Positions 7,083-13,112 of a stretch of 13,112 nucleotides of DNA are shown one piece after another (within the stretch, counting starts at the first letter, position 1; each line of letters opens with the position of its first letter). The position numbers were made by a program, and so were the translations under genes. The notes beneath the pieces are model-generated. The model saw only the letters and a program-made list of their open reading frames with translations. It was not told the origin of the DNA and made no database searches. Location of the stretch: NCBI GenBank assembly GCA_041687095.1, contig JAWLCQ010000144.1:1-13112 (forward strand). The letters run 5' to 3'. The stretch comes from JAWLCQ01 sp041687095 (GTDB lineage Bacteria > Planctomycetota > Phycisphaerae > SM23-33).

Positions 7083-8039
7083 CTACTGCGCCGGGTCTTC
7101 GGTGATCTCGCGGTAGAAGGCGACGAAGTCGTGCTTGTCGGGGCGGGAGGCCCAGCGGATGGCCTCGCGGGGGTGCTCGTCGCGCACGCCGGTGAGCATG
7201 TAGGGGATCGTGTAGCCCCACTCGATCTCCTCCCGCAGCGGGAGGATGTGCTTTCCGATCACGTCCAGCAGCGGGACGATGTCGTACTTGGGGTTCTTCA
7301 GGAAGCCCAGCAGCAGTTCCGTCGGGCAGTTGCCGGCCGCCCGCCCCAGGCCGTACAGCGTCCCGTCGACGTAGTTCGCGCCCTTGACGATGGCCTCGAC
7401 GGTGTTGGCGAACCCGAGCTGCTGGTTGTTGTGGAAGTGGACCCCGATCTCCTTGGTCTTGATGTACATCCGGAACTTCTCGATCAGGAAGTGCACCTCT
7501 TCGCTGTACAGCGCCCCGAAGCTGTCGACGATGTAGACCGCCTGGACCTTCGTCTCCTCCTCGATCTGCTGCAGCGCCTCGTCGAGGAAGGGCGAGCCCT
7601 CGTGGCTGATGGCCATGATGTTGATGGCCGCCTCGTACCCCTTGTCGGTGGCGTTGTTGGCCAGGCGGATGGCCTTGTCCACGTCCTTGACGTAGGTCGC
7701 CACCCGGACCATGTCCACCATCGACTGCTCGCGGGGGAGCACGTCCTCGGGCAGGGACTTGTGCGAGTCCTGCATGACCGCCAGCTTGGTCGTCCCGGGG
7801 TCGATCCCGTCGGTGACGCGCTTGAGCACCTCGTCGTCGCAGTACCGCCACGCCCCGAAGTCCCCGTCCCCGCGGAGCAGCTCGCGGCTGTTGCGGTAGC
7901 CCAGCTCGACGTAGTCGATCCCGGCGCGGCAGGCGGCGTCGTAGACGGCGCGAACCGTCGCGGTCTCGAACTTCGAGTCGTTCGTCAACCCGCCGTCGCG
8001 GATCGTGCAATCCACCACCTTGATCTGCGGCCGAAACAT
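7083..8039 (-). CDS. Stand-alone DRE-TIM metallolyase (4-hydroxy-2-oxovalerate aldolase / HMGL-like)
   Basis: This 318-residue cytoplasmic enzyme has the TIM-barrel fold of the HMG-CoA lyase / 4-hydroxy-2-oxovalerate aldolase group, which cleaves or forms a C-C bond beside a divalent metal. The opening KVVDCTIRDGG (residues 7-17) is the family signature, with Asp15 as a metal ligand. HFHNN (201-205) supplies His201 and His203, and DGTLYGLGRAAGNCPTELL (225-243) is the conserved strand-7/8 region. It stops soon after the barrel and lacks a DmpG-type communication domain. The usual acetaldehyde dehydrogenase partner is also absent. It is therefore more likely one of the stand-alone aldolase catalytic-domain proteins than a catechol meta-cleavage enzyme. 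The ATG at 8039 has CAGGAG about 10 bases upstream. Its stop lies 6 bases from the convergent CsgG-type gene. The substrate cannot be named. Confidence 0.85.
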   Translation of the reverse strand: MFRPQIKVVDCTIRDGGLTNDSKFETATVRAVYDAACRAGIDYVELGYRNSRELLRGDGDFGAWRYCDDEVLKRVTDGIDPGTTKLAVMQDSHKSLPEDVLPREQSMVDMVRVATYVKDVDKAIRLANNATDKGYEAAINIMAISHEGSPFLDEALQQIEEETKVQAVYIVDSFGALYSEEVHFLIEKFRMYIKTKEIGVHFHNNQQLGFANTVEAIVKGANYVDGTLYGLGRAAGNCPTELLLGFLKNPKYDIVPLLDVIGKHILPLREEIEWGYTIPYMLTGVRDEHPREAIRWASRPDKHDFVAFYREITEDPAQ

Positions 8040-8084
8040 GTTGCGATACTCCTGGGGGCTGGAACCGTTGAACCTGAGGCGGAC

Positions 8085-8113
8085 ATTCTACACCGCCCCC
8101 CGCAGGTTGTCTT
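8085..8113 (-). promoter_or_regulatory. Candidate promoter of the aldolase-type gene
   Basis: On the minus strand, AAGACA (8113-8108) is followed after 17 bases by TAGAAT (8090-8085). These match the sigma-70 -35 and -10 consensus at four and five positions. The site lies about 46 bases upstream of the ATG at 8039. No comparably good promoter was found for the divergent plus-strand gene that starts at 8162. Confidence 0.45.
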
Positions 8114-8161
8114 GCGGAAAACGGCCCCGCACCGGGGCACACAGAGAAGGAGACGTAACGC

Positions 8162-9916
8162 ATGATGCTCCCGGGACTCCCGACGTCAAAGCTCGCCCTC
8201 GCCCTCCTCATCGCCTTGGCCCTGTCGATCGGCGCCGCCGACGCCCGCGCCGACACGCAGCTCGGGGACTGGGGGCACTTCCTCAGCTACACGCCCACGT
8301 TCTACCTCAACAACCCCAAGGGCGAGGCCTTCACCCTCAAGGTCCACCGCATGCAGTGGGGCCTCAACGCCTGGAACAAGGACAGCCTCGAGTTCCGCCT
8401 CACCGGCCCCGACGGGGCGATCATCACCGACGGGGCGCATGCGCTGACGGACTCGGCCGCCACCGTCGAGGTGAAGGACGCCAAGCCCGGGGTCTACAAG
8501 CTCAACGCCACCGACAACATCTGGGTCTGGTCCTCGCTGGCCCAGTCGGTGGCGTGGACGGGCGTGCCCGGGGTGCACATCCGCGGCCACCAGGACCGCG
8601 TGACCGACGAGGCCACCGGCAAGCAGCGCGAGCGCAAGTACTACGAGAAGCGCGGGGCCCTGGTCTTCAGCGCCAACGTCCCCCGCAAGTGGTGGTTCTA
8701 CGTCCCCGCCAACGTCACCCAGTTCACCTGCCGCGCCATGCGCGCCGACACCTGCATGTCCCAGCGCGAGGATTGGGGCTACTTCATCATCACCCCCCGC
8801 GGGCAGCGCATCCGCGCCCTGTGGGGCCAGCCCCCCCACACCAAGGACTACCACCAGATCCAGTCCGTCGACGTCGAGGTCGAGCCCGGAACCGGCGGGC
8901 GCTTCTGGTGCCTGGAGGTCCGCCTGGGCGACTCCCACGACCACTCCAACATCAACTTCTCCCTCGACGGCGTGCCCCCCTACCTCGCCCGCTCCCCCGA
9001 GGAGTACTTCGACCCCGAGACCGGAAAGAGCCCCCCCGTCACCATCTACGACGAGACCCCCTTCATCCAGTCCGCCCGCATCGAGGAGGTCATGAAGGAA
9101 CGCTGGCCCAACCTCCAGCACTTCTCCCCCTGCCCCTCCCTGGGCGACCCCGACGGCTGCGAGGTGCTGGGCAACGGCACCTTCGCCCTGTGGAACCCCG
9201 AGGGCCGCACGCTCAACTTCCGCATCGGCACGTACCTCCCCCGCCACTCCGCCCGCAATGTCTCCGATGAGGACTGGAAGGACCGCGCCCACGTGAAGAT
9301 CACGGGCGGGAATGGCAAGGTCGCGCTCGACAAGGACATGCTCCTCAAGCACGTGCACAACGGGCAGGGCAGCCCCACCGACGCGGTCGAGACCGGCAAG
9401 GGCGTGGCGAAGGTCGAGGTCACGGGCGACCCCGAGCGGTGGCTGGCCTTCACCTACCCCGCGACCCCGCTGGTGTGGATCGGGCAGGACACGCAGGACG
9501 GCTGGAAGCGGTTCCGCCACTCCGTGGGCACGGTCCGCAACTGGTACTTCCGCGTCCCCGCGGGCACCAAGGAGTTCTCCGTCCGCGCCGCCTGCGACTA
9601 CGACACCGACGTGGTGCACATGGAGATCTGCGCCCCCGACCGCGTGGTGGACATCCTCTACGGCAACAGCGGGACGAAGACCGTCAAGGTCCCCGAAGGC
9701 CTCGACGGCAAGATCTGGTTCCTGCGGACGGACGTCGGCAGCGCCACCCGCATCATCACCGCCAAGGGCACGGAAACGCCCGACGGCCGGGAGCACCGCT
9801 TCATGGGCCTGCTGCTCAACGTGGACCTCAAGGGCGTCCCCGGATACGTCGCCCCGACCTGGGAGCAGTGGTTCGACCCCGCGAACCCCGTGATGCCCCA
9901 CGGACGGGGAGAATAG
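8162..9916 (+). CDS. Exported protein with internal duplication, function unknown
   Basis: This is a 584-residue secreted or periplasmic protein that I do not recognise. A long hydrophobic signal (residues 10-24, LALALLIALA) ends with a likely cleavage after DARA (about 30). The rest appears to be one unit repeated twice. NNPKGEAFTLKV (50-61) pairs with NPEGRTLNFRI (345-355), and LEFRLTGPDGAI (76-87) with AHVKITGGNGKV (376-387). WWFYVPANVTQFTCRA (177-192) pairs with WYFRVPAGTKEFSVRA (461-476), and DGVPPYLARSPEEYFDP (269-285) with KGVPGYVAPTWEQWFDP (557-573). The pattern is all-beta, as in tandem sandwich or jelly-roll domains. The first ATG at 8162 has AAGGAG about 9 bases upstream; a second ATG follows directly. 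The gene diverges from the aldolase-type gene, and its TAG stop abuts a GTGAGAG heptamer array. Confidence 0.82.
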   Translation: MMLPGLPTSKLALALLIALALSIGAADARADTQLGDWGHFLSYTPTFYLNNPKGEAFTLKVHRMQWGLNAWNKDSLEFRLTGPDGAIITDGAHALTDSAATVEVKDAKPGVYKLNATDNIWVWSSLAQSVAWTGVPGVHIRGHQDRVTDEATGKQRERKYYEKRGALVFSANVPRKWWFYVPANVTQFTCRAMRADTCMSQREDWGYFIITPRGQRIRALWGQPPHTKDYHQIQSVDVEVEPGTGGRFWCLEVRLGDSHDHSNINFSLDGVPPYLARSPEEYFDPETGKSPPVTIYDETPFIQSARIEEVMKERWPNLQHFSPCPSLGDPDGCEVLGNGTFALWNPEGRTLNFRIGTYLPRHSARNVSDEDWKDRAHVKITGGNGKVALDKDMLLKHVHNGQGSPTDAVETGKGVAKVEVTGDPERWLAFTYPATPLVWIGQDTQDGWKRFRHSVGTVRNWYFRVPAGTKEFSVRAACDYDTDVVHMEICAPDRVVDILYGNSGTKTVKVPEGLDGKIWFLRTDVGSATRIITAKGTETPDGREHRFMGLLLNVDLKGVPGYVAPTWEQWFDPANPVMPHGRGE

Positions 9917-9944
9917 GTGAGAGGTGAGAGGTGAGAGGTGAGAG
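9917..9944 (+). repeat. GTGAGAG heptamer array (left arm of pair C)
   Basis: Four perfect tandem copies of GTGAGAG begin immediately after the TAG stop codon of the preceding gene. They are inverted relative to the array at 10131-10193. Confidence 0.95.
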
Positions 9945-9977
9945 GCCGGCAGTGAGCGTGCGCTGATGTTCGCGGAC

Positions 9978-10022
9978 TGTCAGGCAGCGCCCCCGGAGGT
10001 GATCCGGGGGCGTTGCCTGACA
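9978..10022. terminator. Strong 20-bp hairpin between convergent genes, probable bidirectional terminator
   Basis: A 20-bp stem (9978-9997 with 10003-10022) encloses a 5-base GGTGA loop. One G-U/A-C position interrupts otherwise perfect pairing. It stands between the stop codons of two converging genes, where a shared terminator is expected. No T-tract follows on either strand, so an intrinsic terminator of the classical kind is not proven; an RNA-stabilising hairpin or a repeat copy is the alternative. Confidence 0.6.
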
Positions 10023-10130
10023 TCATCCCGTGCGCTCGTGCGAGCACGGCTGTGAACAGCGCAGGCGTGGGCCCGCGACGGCGATTCTGCGATGGCCCTG
10101 CCGTCCAGTCCTAACTTCCGGTTGTCGCCC

Positions 10131-10193
10131 CTCTAACCTCTAACCTCTAACCTCTAACCTCTAACCTCTCACCTCTAACCTCTCACCTCTCAC
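10131..10193 (-). repeat. GTTAGAG/GTGAGAG heptamer array (right arm of pair C)
   Basis: Nine tandem heptamers without indels read CTCTAAC or CTCTCAC on the plus strand, that is, GTTAGAG or GTGAGAG on the minus strand. The single variable base occurs six times as A and three times as C; the C variants are the sixth, eighth and ninth units. The array starts 8 bases after the stop codon of the minus-strand gene, mirroring the left arm at 9917-9944. Confidence 0.95.
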
Positions 10194-10201
10194 CTGGCCC
10201 C

Positions 10202-12535
10202 TCACCGGATCTGGTAGACCTGGCCCTGCAGGCGGACGAGGAGTTCCTCGCCCTCGCGCTGCGTGGCGAGGATGCGGTTCTCCATCGCCGTGTTCTGGCG
10301 GACCAGCTCGAAGTATTGCTCGCTGAAGCGGTCGATGACCTGGATCTTCTGCTGGTCCTTCGCCGGGTCCACGTCGGCGGCGTTGGAGGCGATCCAGACC
10401 TGCCCTCGCTGGTAGAGCGTCTCGTTGCCCACCTGCCGCACGTTCTTCGCCACCTCGATCCGGCCCTGCTCGTACGCGTCCTGCGACGTATTGCCGTAGA
10501 TCACCACCCGACCCGCCGGGGCGCCGCCCCCACCGCCCAGACCCGCCACGCCCTCGTCCGCCGGGGCGACGGGGGCGGAGGCCACGGGGGCGCTCTCGGC
10601 GTCGTTGAGCTTGCCCCGGGAGACGGCGGCGTTCTGGCCCTCGTACTTGTCGTACGTTCCGCTCAGCTCCCGCGCCATCTCCCCCGCCCGCACCCGCATC
10701 GCCGCCCCCGCCAGCGGGGTCGACTCGTCGGCGAGGAAGCTGGTGTACGGCGTGATGATCCCGTACTCCCGCGACAGCCGCACCAGCTCGTCCACGAGTT
10801 CCTGCGACTCCCCGTGCAGCTGGATCTGGTCCAGCAGGTATCCCACCCGCCGCACCGCCCAGAGCTTCTCGACGAACTCCCACCGCAGGTCCTTCCCCGC
10901 GGGGTTGAGCGTGACGGGGTACTCGAACGCCCGCTCCCCGCCCTGGTAGATCCCCTTGATCAGCAGCGTCGCCCGCCCCTGCTCCCCATCGCGCGGCAAA
11001 GCGGCCGCGTCGCGGGCATCGTAGCGCCCGGCGAGGACGATCTGGTCGCCCTCGAACAGGTCGCCCAGCTCCGTCGGGTACGTCTCGCGGAGCTTCAGCC
11101 CCTCCACGCTCGCGGTGAGGTTCGTCATCACCGGGTGGCGGATCTTGCGGTAGAGCCCGGCGATCTTCTCGTCGATGGGCTCCTTGGGCTTGACGTACTC
11201 GCTCCGCCCCCCGTGCTCCCGCACCAGCGTGTCCAGCAGGCGGACGTTCACGTCGTACCCCACCCCCAGGGCGAACACCCGCGCCCCGCACCCGTTGGCC
11301 GTGCGGACCGCCTCCAGGATCGCCTTCTCGTCCGTCTTGCCCACGGTGGGCTTCCCGTCGGTCATGAACAGGATGTACGTCGGGCGCAGGCGGGCATCCC
11401 CCCGCCCCTCGGCCGCCGGGCACATCCCCATCGCCGTCAGCAGCGCCTCGTGGATGTTCGTGCCCCCGCTGGCGTCGAGGCGGTCGGCGGTGTCGATCGC
11501 CCGCTCGACGTTCTCCTTCGTCGGGGCCGCCAGCCCGTCGAAGAACGCCTCGACGTGGTGGTTGTACACGATGACGTTGAAGCGGTCGTTCTCGTTGAGG
11601 TTCGTGACCACGTGCTCCAGCGCCTTGCGCGCCTGACCGATCATCTCCCCGCCCATCGACCCGCTGCGGTCGAGCACGAGCACCACGTCCTTGGGCATGG
11701 CCGCCGCCGGCGCCTCCCCGGGATTCGGGCTCACCAGCAGCAGGAAGTACCCGTCCTTCTCCGCGTACGGCTGATACGTCAGCAGGGCCGCCCCAACCTC
11801 GCGATCGGAGGTCTTGTAGAAGAGCTGGAAATCGGCGACGGGCAGGACGTTCTTCTCGCCCCACGTGGCGATGACGTGGCGGGCGCCCTTGCGCTCCGTC
11901 GCCAGGGCGTGCGTGGGCGAGTAGACGTTCAGCAGGTCCGCATCGCTCTTGATGTCCACCGTGACGGACACGTCCTCGATCGGCCGGGCCGAGAACTTCT
12001 CCGTGTTCAGCGGGTACCAGACCTCGGTGACGTCCTGGTCCTTGCGGCAGACGTTCTTGTAGGTGACGACCACGCGGGCGGGCTTGCCGGGCTCCAGCGG
12101 GAACGCCCGCGTGCGGTACAGCCCGTGCCCCGCGTACTCCAGCAGCGCCGGGTCCTTCTTCCGCCGCACGATGTCCTCGTAGATCTTGCGGGCCTCGTCG
12201 GCCTGGAGGAGTTGGGCGGCGTACTCCTGCCCGTTGACCACGAGGGTCATGCTGTCGATGGCCGCCTCGGGCGGGACGGGGAAGAAGTACTCGACCTCGA
12301 TCATCCCCGTCCCGGTGTTGATGAACTCCTGGTCGATGTTGACGAAGGCCACCTGGTCGCGGACGTTGATGGCGACGTGGTGGTACTTGACCGCCCAGGA
12401 GCCCCGGACGCGGAGATCGGGGTCCGTCGGGACGATCATCCCGTCGCCCACCGCCACCGCCGCCATCGTCACCACCACCGCCAACGCCGCCAACGCCGCC
12501 AACGCCCGCACGCCATGCCGCATTCCGCCGTTCAT
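10202..12535 (-). CDS. Secreted VIT and von Willebrand factor A domain protein
   Basis: This 777-residue protein resembles bacterial relatives of inter-alpha-trypsin inhibitor heavy chains. After a signal peptide (residues 1-30, ALAALAALAVVVTMAAVAVG) comes a VIT domain (about 40-165), with EYFFPVPPEAAIDSM and the helix QADEARKIYEDIVRR. A von Willebrand A domain follows (about 283-450). It has a complete metal-ion-dependent adhesion site: DRSGS (Asp289, Ser291, Ser293), Thr359 in SGGTN, and Asp393 in MTDG. YGIITPYTSFLAD (591-603) is a motif often seen after the VWA domain in this group. A Gly/Ala/Pro-rich linker (640-675) leads to a C-terminal tail with no membrane helix and no LPXTG sorting signal. 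The start ATG at 12535 begins the signal peptide and has AAGGGG about 6 bases upstream. The longer upstream frame runs into repeat element B and is rejected. Likely role: adhesion or protein binding outside the cytoplasm; partner unknown. Confidence 0.9.
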   Translation of the reverse strand: MNGGMRHGVRALAALAALAVVVTMAAVAVGDGMIVPTDPDLRVRGSWAVKYHHVAINVRDQVAFVNIDQEFINTGTGMIEVEYFFPVPPEAAIDSMTLVVNGQEYAAQLLQADEARKIYEDIVRRKKDPALLEYAGHGLYRTRAFPLEPGKPARVVVTYKNVCRKDQDVTEVWYPLNTEKFSARPIEDVSVTVDIKSDADLLNVYSPTHALATERKGARHVIATWGEKNVLPVADFQLFYKTSDREVGAALLTYQPYAEKDGYFLLLVSPNPGEAPAAAMPKDVVLVLDRSGSMGGEMIGQARKALEHVVTNLNENDRFNVIVYNHHVEAFFDGLAAPTKENVERAIDTADRLDASGGTNIHEALLTAMGMCPAAEGRGDARLRPTYILFMTDGKPTVGKTDEKAILEAVRTANGCGARVFALGVGYDVNVRLLDTLVREHGGRSEYVKPKEPIDEKIAGLYRKIRHPVMTNLTASVEGLKLRETYPTELGDLFEGDQIVLAGRYDARDAAALPRDGEQGRATLLIKGIYQGGERAFEYPVTLNPAGKDLRWEFVEKLWAVRRVGYLLDQIQLHGESQELVDELVRLSREYGIITPYTSFLADESTPLAGAAMRVRAGEMARELSGTYDKYEGQNAAVSRGKLNDAESAPVASAPVAPADEGVAGLGGGGGAPAGRVVIYGNTSQDAYEQGRIEVAKNVRQVGNETLYQRGQVWIASNAADVDPAKDQQKIQVIDRFSEQYFELVRQNTAMENRILATQREGEELLVRLQGQVYQIR
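12480..12506 (-). repeat. Three tandem 9-bp units inside the signal-peptide coding region
   Basis: GCCAACGCC occurs three times in a row on the plus strand. On the minus strand this encodes the repeating Leu-Ala-Ala of the signal-peptide hydrophobic core. Unit-number change would lengthen or shorten the core in frame. Confidence 0.8.
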
Positions 12536-12703
12536 CGCGATCCCCTTCACCTTGAGTGTGTGCTCGCGCTGCCTGCCTACGGAATGAGACGCTCCGGGAG
12601 CCCAAAGGTTCCCCGACCCGCAACGCCGAGCGGACTCCCGCATCGGGGGTGGCCGATCTTCGGCGGGACCCCGGCGAGTCCTCGCACCCGCTGGAGGCGC
12701 TCC
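12536..12703. other. Upstream region of the VIT/VWA gene
   Basis: Apart from the Shine-Dalgarno-like AAGGGG (12542-12547, minus strand), I see no convincing promoter, hairpin or small gene here. Open frames crossing it have no plausible start and would read into repeat element B. Confidence 0.5.
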
Positions 12704-13036
12704 AAATCCGAAACCCGAAATCCGAAACTCGAAACAAATCCGAAGCACGAAATCCAAAGCTCCAAAACGGGCACCCGCTGCGCAAGGCCCCGGTGCTCTG
12801 CCCGGAGGGAATTGATGGGTTGGCCGCCCCCATCACCCCGCACGCTTCTCGCGGTGAGGGGGTGCCTCCTGCGGACACCCCCAAGCGGCTGAACCCCGCC
12901 GCTTGGGGGTGGCGTCCCACGGAGGATTCTGGACAGGACACCGTGACTCCGAAGCGGGCACGGTGCGCAGCGTTTTGGGATTTCGTCTTTTCGGTTTTGG
13001 ATTTGTTTCGGATTTCGTGCTTCGGATTTCGAATTT
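12704..13036. repeat. Inverted heptamer repeat element B
   Basis: Two 60-base arms face each other around a 213-base core. The left arm (12704-12763) is four heptamers starting AAATCCG, the 11-mer AAACAAATCCG, then AAGCACG and two more heptamers. The right arm (12977-13036), read on the minus strand, has four heptamers including AAGCACG, the 11-mer AAACAAATCCA, then three heptamers. Over the outer 39 bases the arms agree at 31 positions. The inverted similarity continues inside the arms: AAAACG and CTGCGCA occur on both inner edges, with an 8-base insertion on the left. The layout is the same as in element A. Right arms of A and B agree at 37 of 39 outer positions, ignoring a one-base insertion in A. 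The core holds a strong hairpin but no credible gene. Confidence 0.85.
12876..12911. terminator. Perfect 14-bp hairpin inside element B
   Basis: CACCCCCAAGCGGC (12876-12889) is exactly complementary to 12898-12911, with an 8-base loop. There is no T-tract on either side. It could terminate transcription entering from a gene beyond the right edge or be the structural centre of element B. Confidence 0.5.
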
Positions 13037-13112
13037 CGAGCGGTGGGGGCGCTGCGGCCCGTGACAGTCCCCCCCCACATCCCGCCCCACCGTTCTTCGG
13101 CCACACCCCTTC
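13037..13112. other. Right edge, no feature recognised
   Basis: This G+C-rich stretch outside the right arm of element B contains a run of eight C residues. No start codon, promoter or gene end could be assigned before the window stops. Confidence 0.4.

Noticed and set aside
9917..10193. A CRISPR array or telomere-like repeat
   Set aside because: Units are contiguous 7-mers with no spacers. Although GTTAGAG resembles telomeric repeats by eye, the array is internal, short and paired with an inverted partner between genes.
10131..10193. Adenine-directed variation as in diversity-generating retroelements
   Set aside because: Only one position varies, there is no template/variable repeat pair, and no reverse transcriptase gene is present.
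10316..12892. An 858-codon open frame opposite the VIT/VWA gene
   Set aside because: The minus-strand frame has complete VIT and VWA motifs. The plus-strand frame has no recognisable motif and runs into element B.
12704..13036. Elements A and B as complete insertion sequences
   Set aside because: Cores are too short for a transposase and contain no credible coding frame, and I could not identify convincing target-site duplications at the outer edges. At most they would be non-autonomous.
12577..13104. A possible 175-residue gene on the minus strand upstream of the VIT/VWA gene
   Set aside because: It is translated from the two arms and core of element B, has no ribosome binding site or domain, and other frames through the repeat look equally open.
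10161..13106. A 981-codon minus-strand frame spanning element B and the VIT/VWA gene
   Set aside because: It is out of frame with the VIT/VWA protein, has no signal peptide or domain, and its start lies in repeat DNA. The repeating FGFR/EIRNPK-like peptides are translations of the heptamers.

Overview
The window is very G+C-rich bacterial DNA with tightly packed genes, many secreted proteins of unknown function, and A-rich heptamer repeats between genes. This combination, plus a double-motif ABC-2 permease beside a large exported amidotransferase-fold protein, suggests a member of the Planctomycetota, perhaps Phycisphaerae-like. That placement is inference from style; no rRNA or other marker gene is present.

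Layout. (1) 1-4848, minus strand: a three-gene operon read as an 869-residue exported membrane protein, an ABC-2 type ATPase and an ABC-2 permease whose 3' end lies outside the window. Both junctions are 4-base GTGA stop/start overlaps, so translation is probably coupled. (2) 4849-4962: a short divergent region in which a consensus TATAAT -10 for the plus strand overlaps a TATACT -10 for the minus strand. (3) 4963-7076, plus strand: a small exported protein of unknown function, then a CsgG-family lipoprotein, separated by an inverted repeat (element A). (4) 7083-8039, minus strand: a stand-alone DRE-TIM aldolase-type enzyme, convergent with the CsgG-type gene with only 6 bases between stop codons. 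(5) 8162-9916, plus strand: a 584-residue exported protein with an internal duplication. (6) 9917-10201: a convergent gene end holding two inverted heptamer arrays around a 20-bp hairpin. (7) 10202-12535, minus strand: a secreted VIT + von Willebrand A protein. (8) 12536-13112: its upstream region with a second inverted repeat (element B) surrounding another perfect hairpin.

Five of the seven genes carry export signals, a membrane hairpin or many membrane segments, so the window is mostly envelope biology. Apart from the ABC operon, no obvious pathway joins them. The most unusual content is between genes: three pairs of oppositely oriented heptamer arrays. Elements A and B share an exact layout (four heptamers, an 11- or 12-mer, three heptamers per arm). 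Their right arms resemble each other more than they resemble their own left arms, as expected of a dispersed element family with two distinct ends. No CRISPR array, tRNA, rRNA, transposase gene or phage gene was seen.
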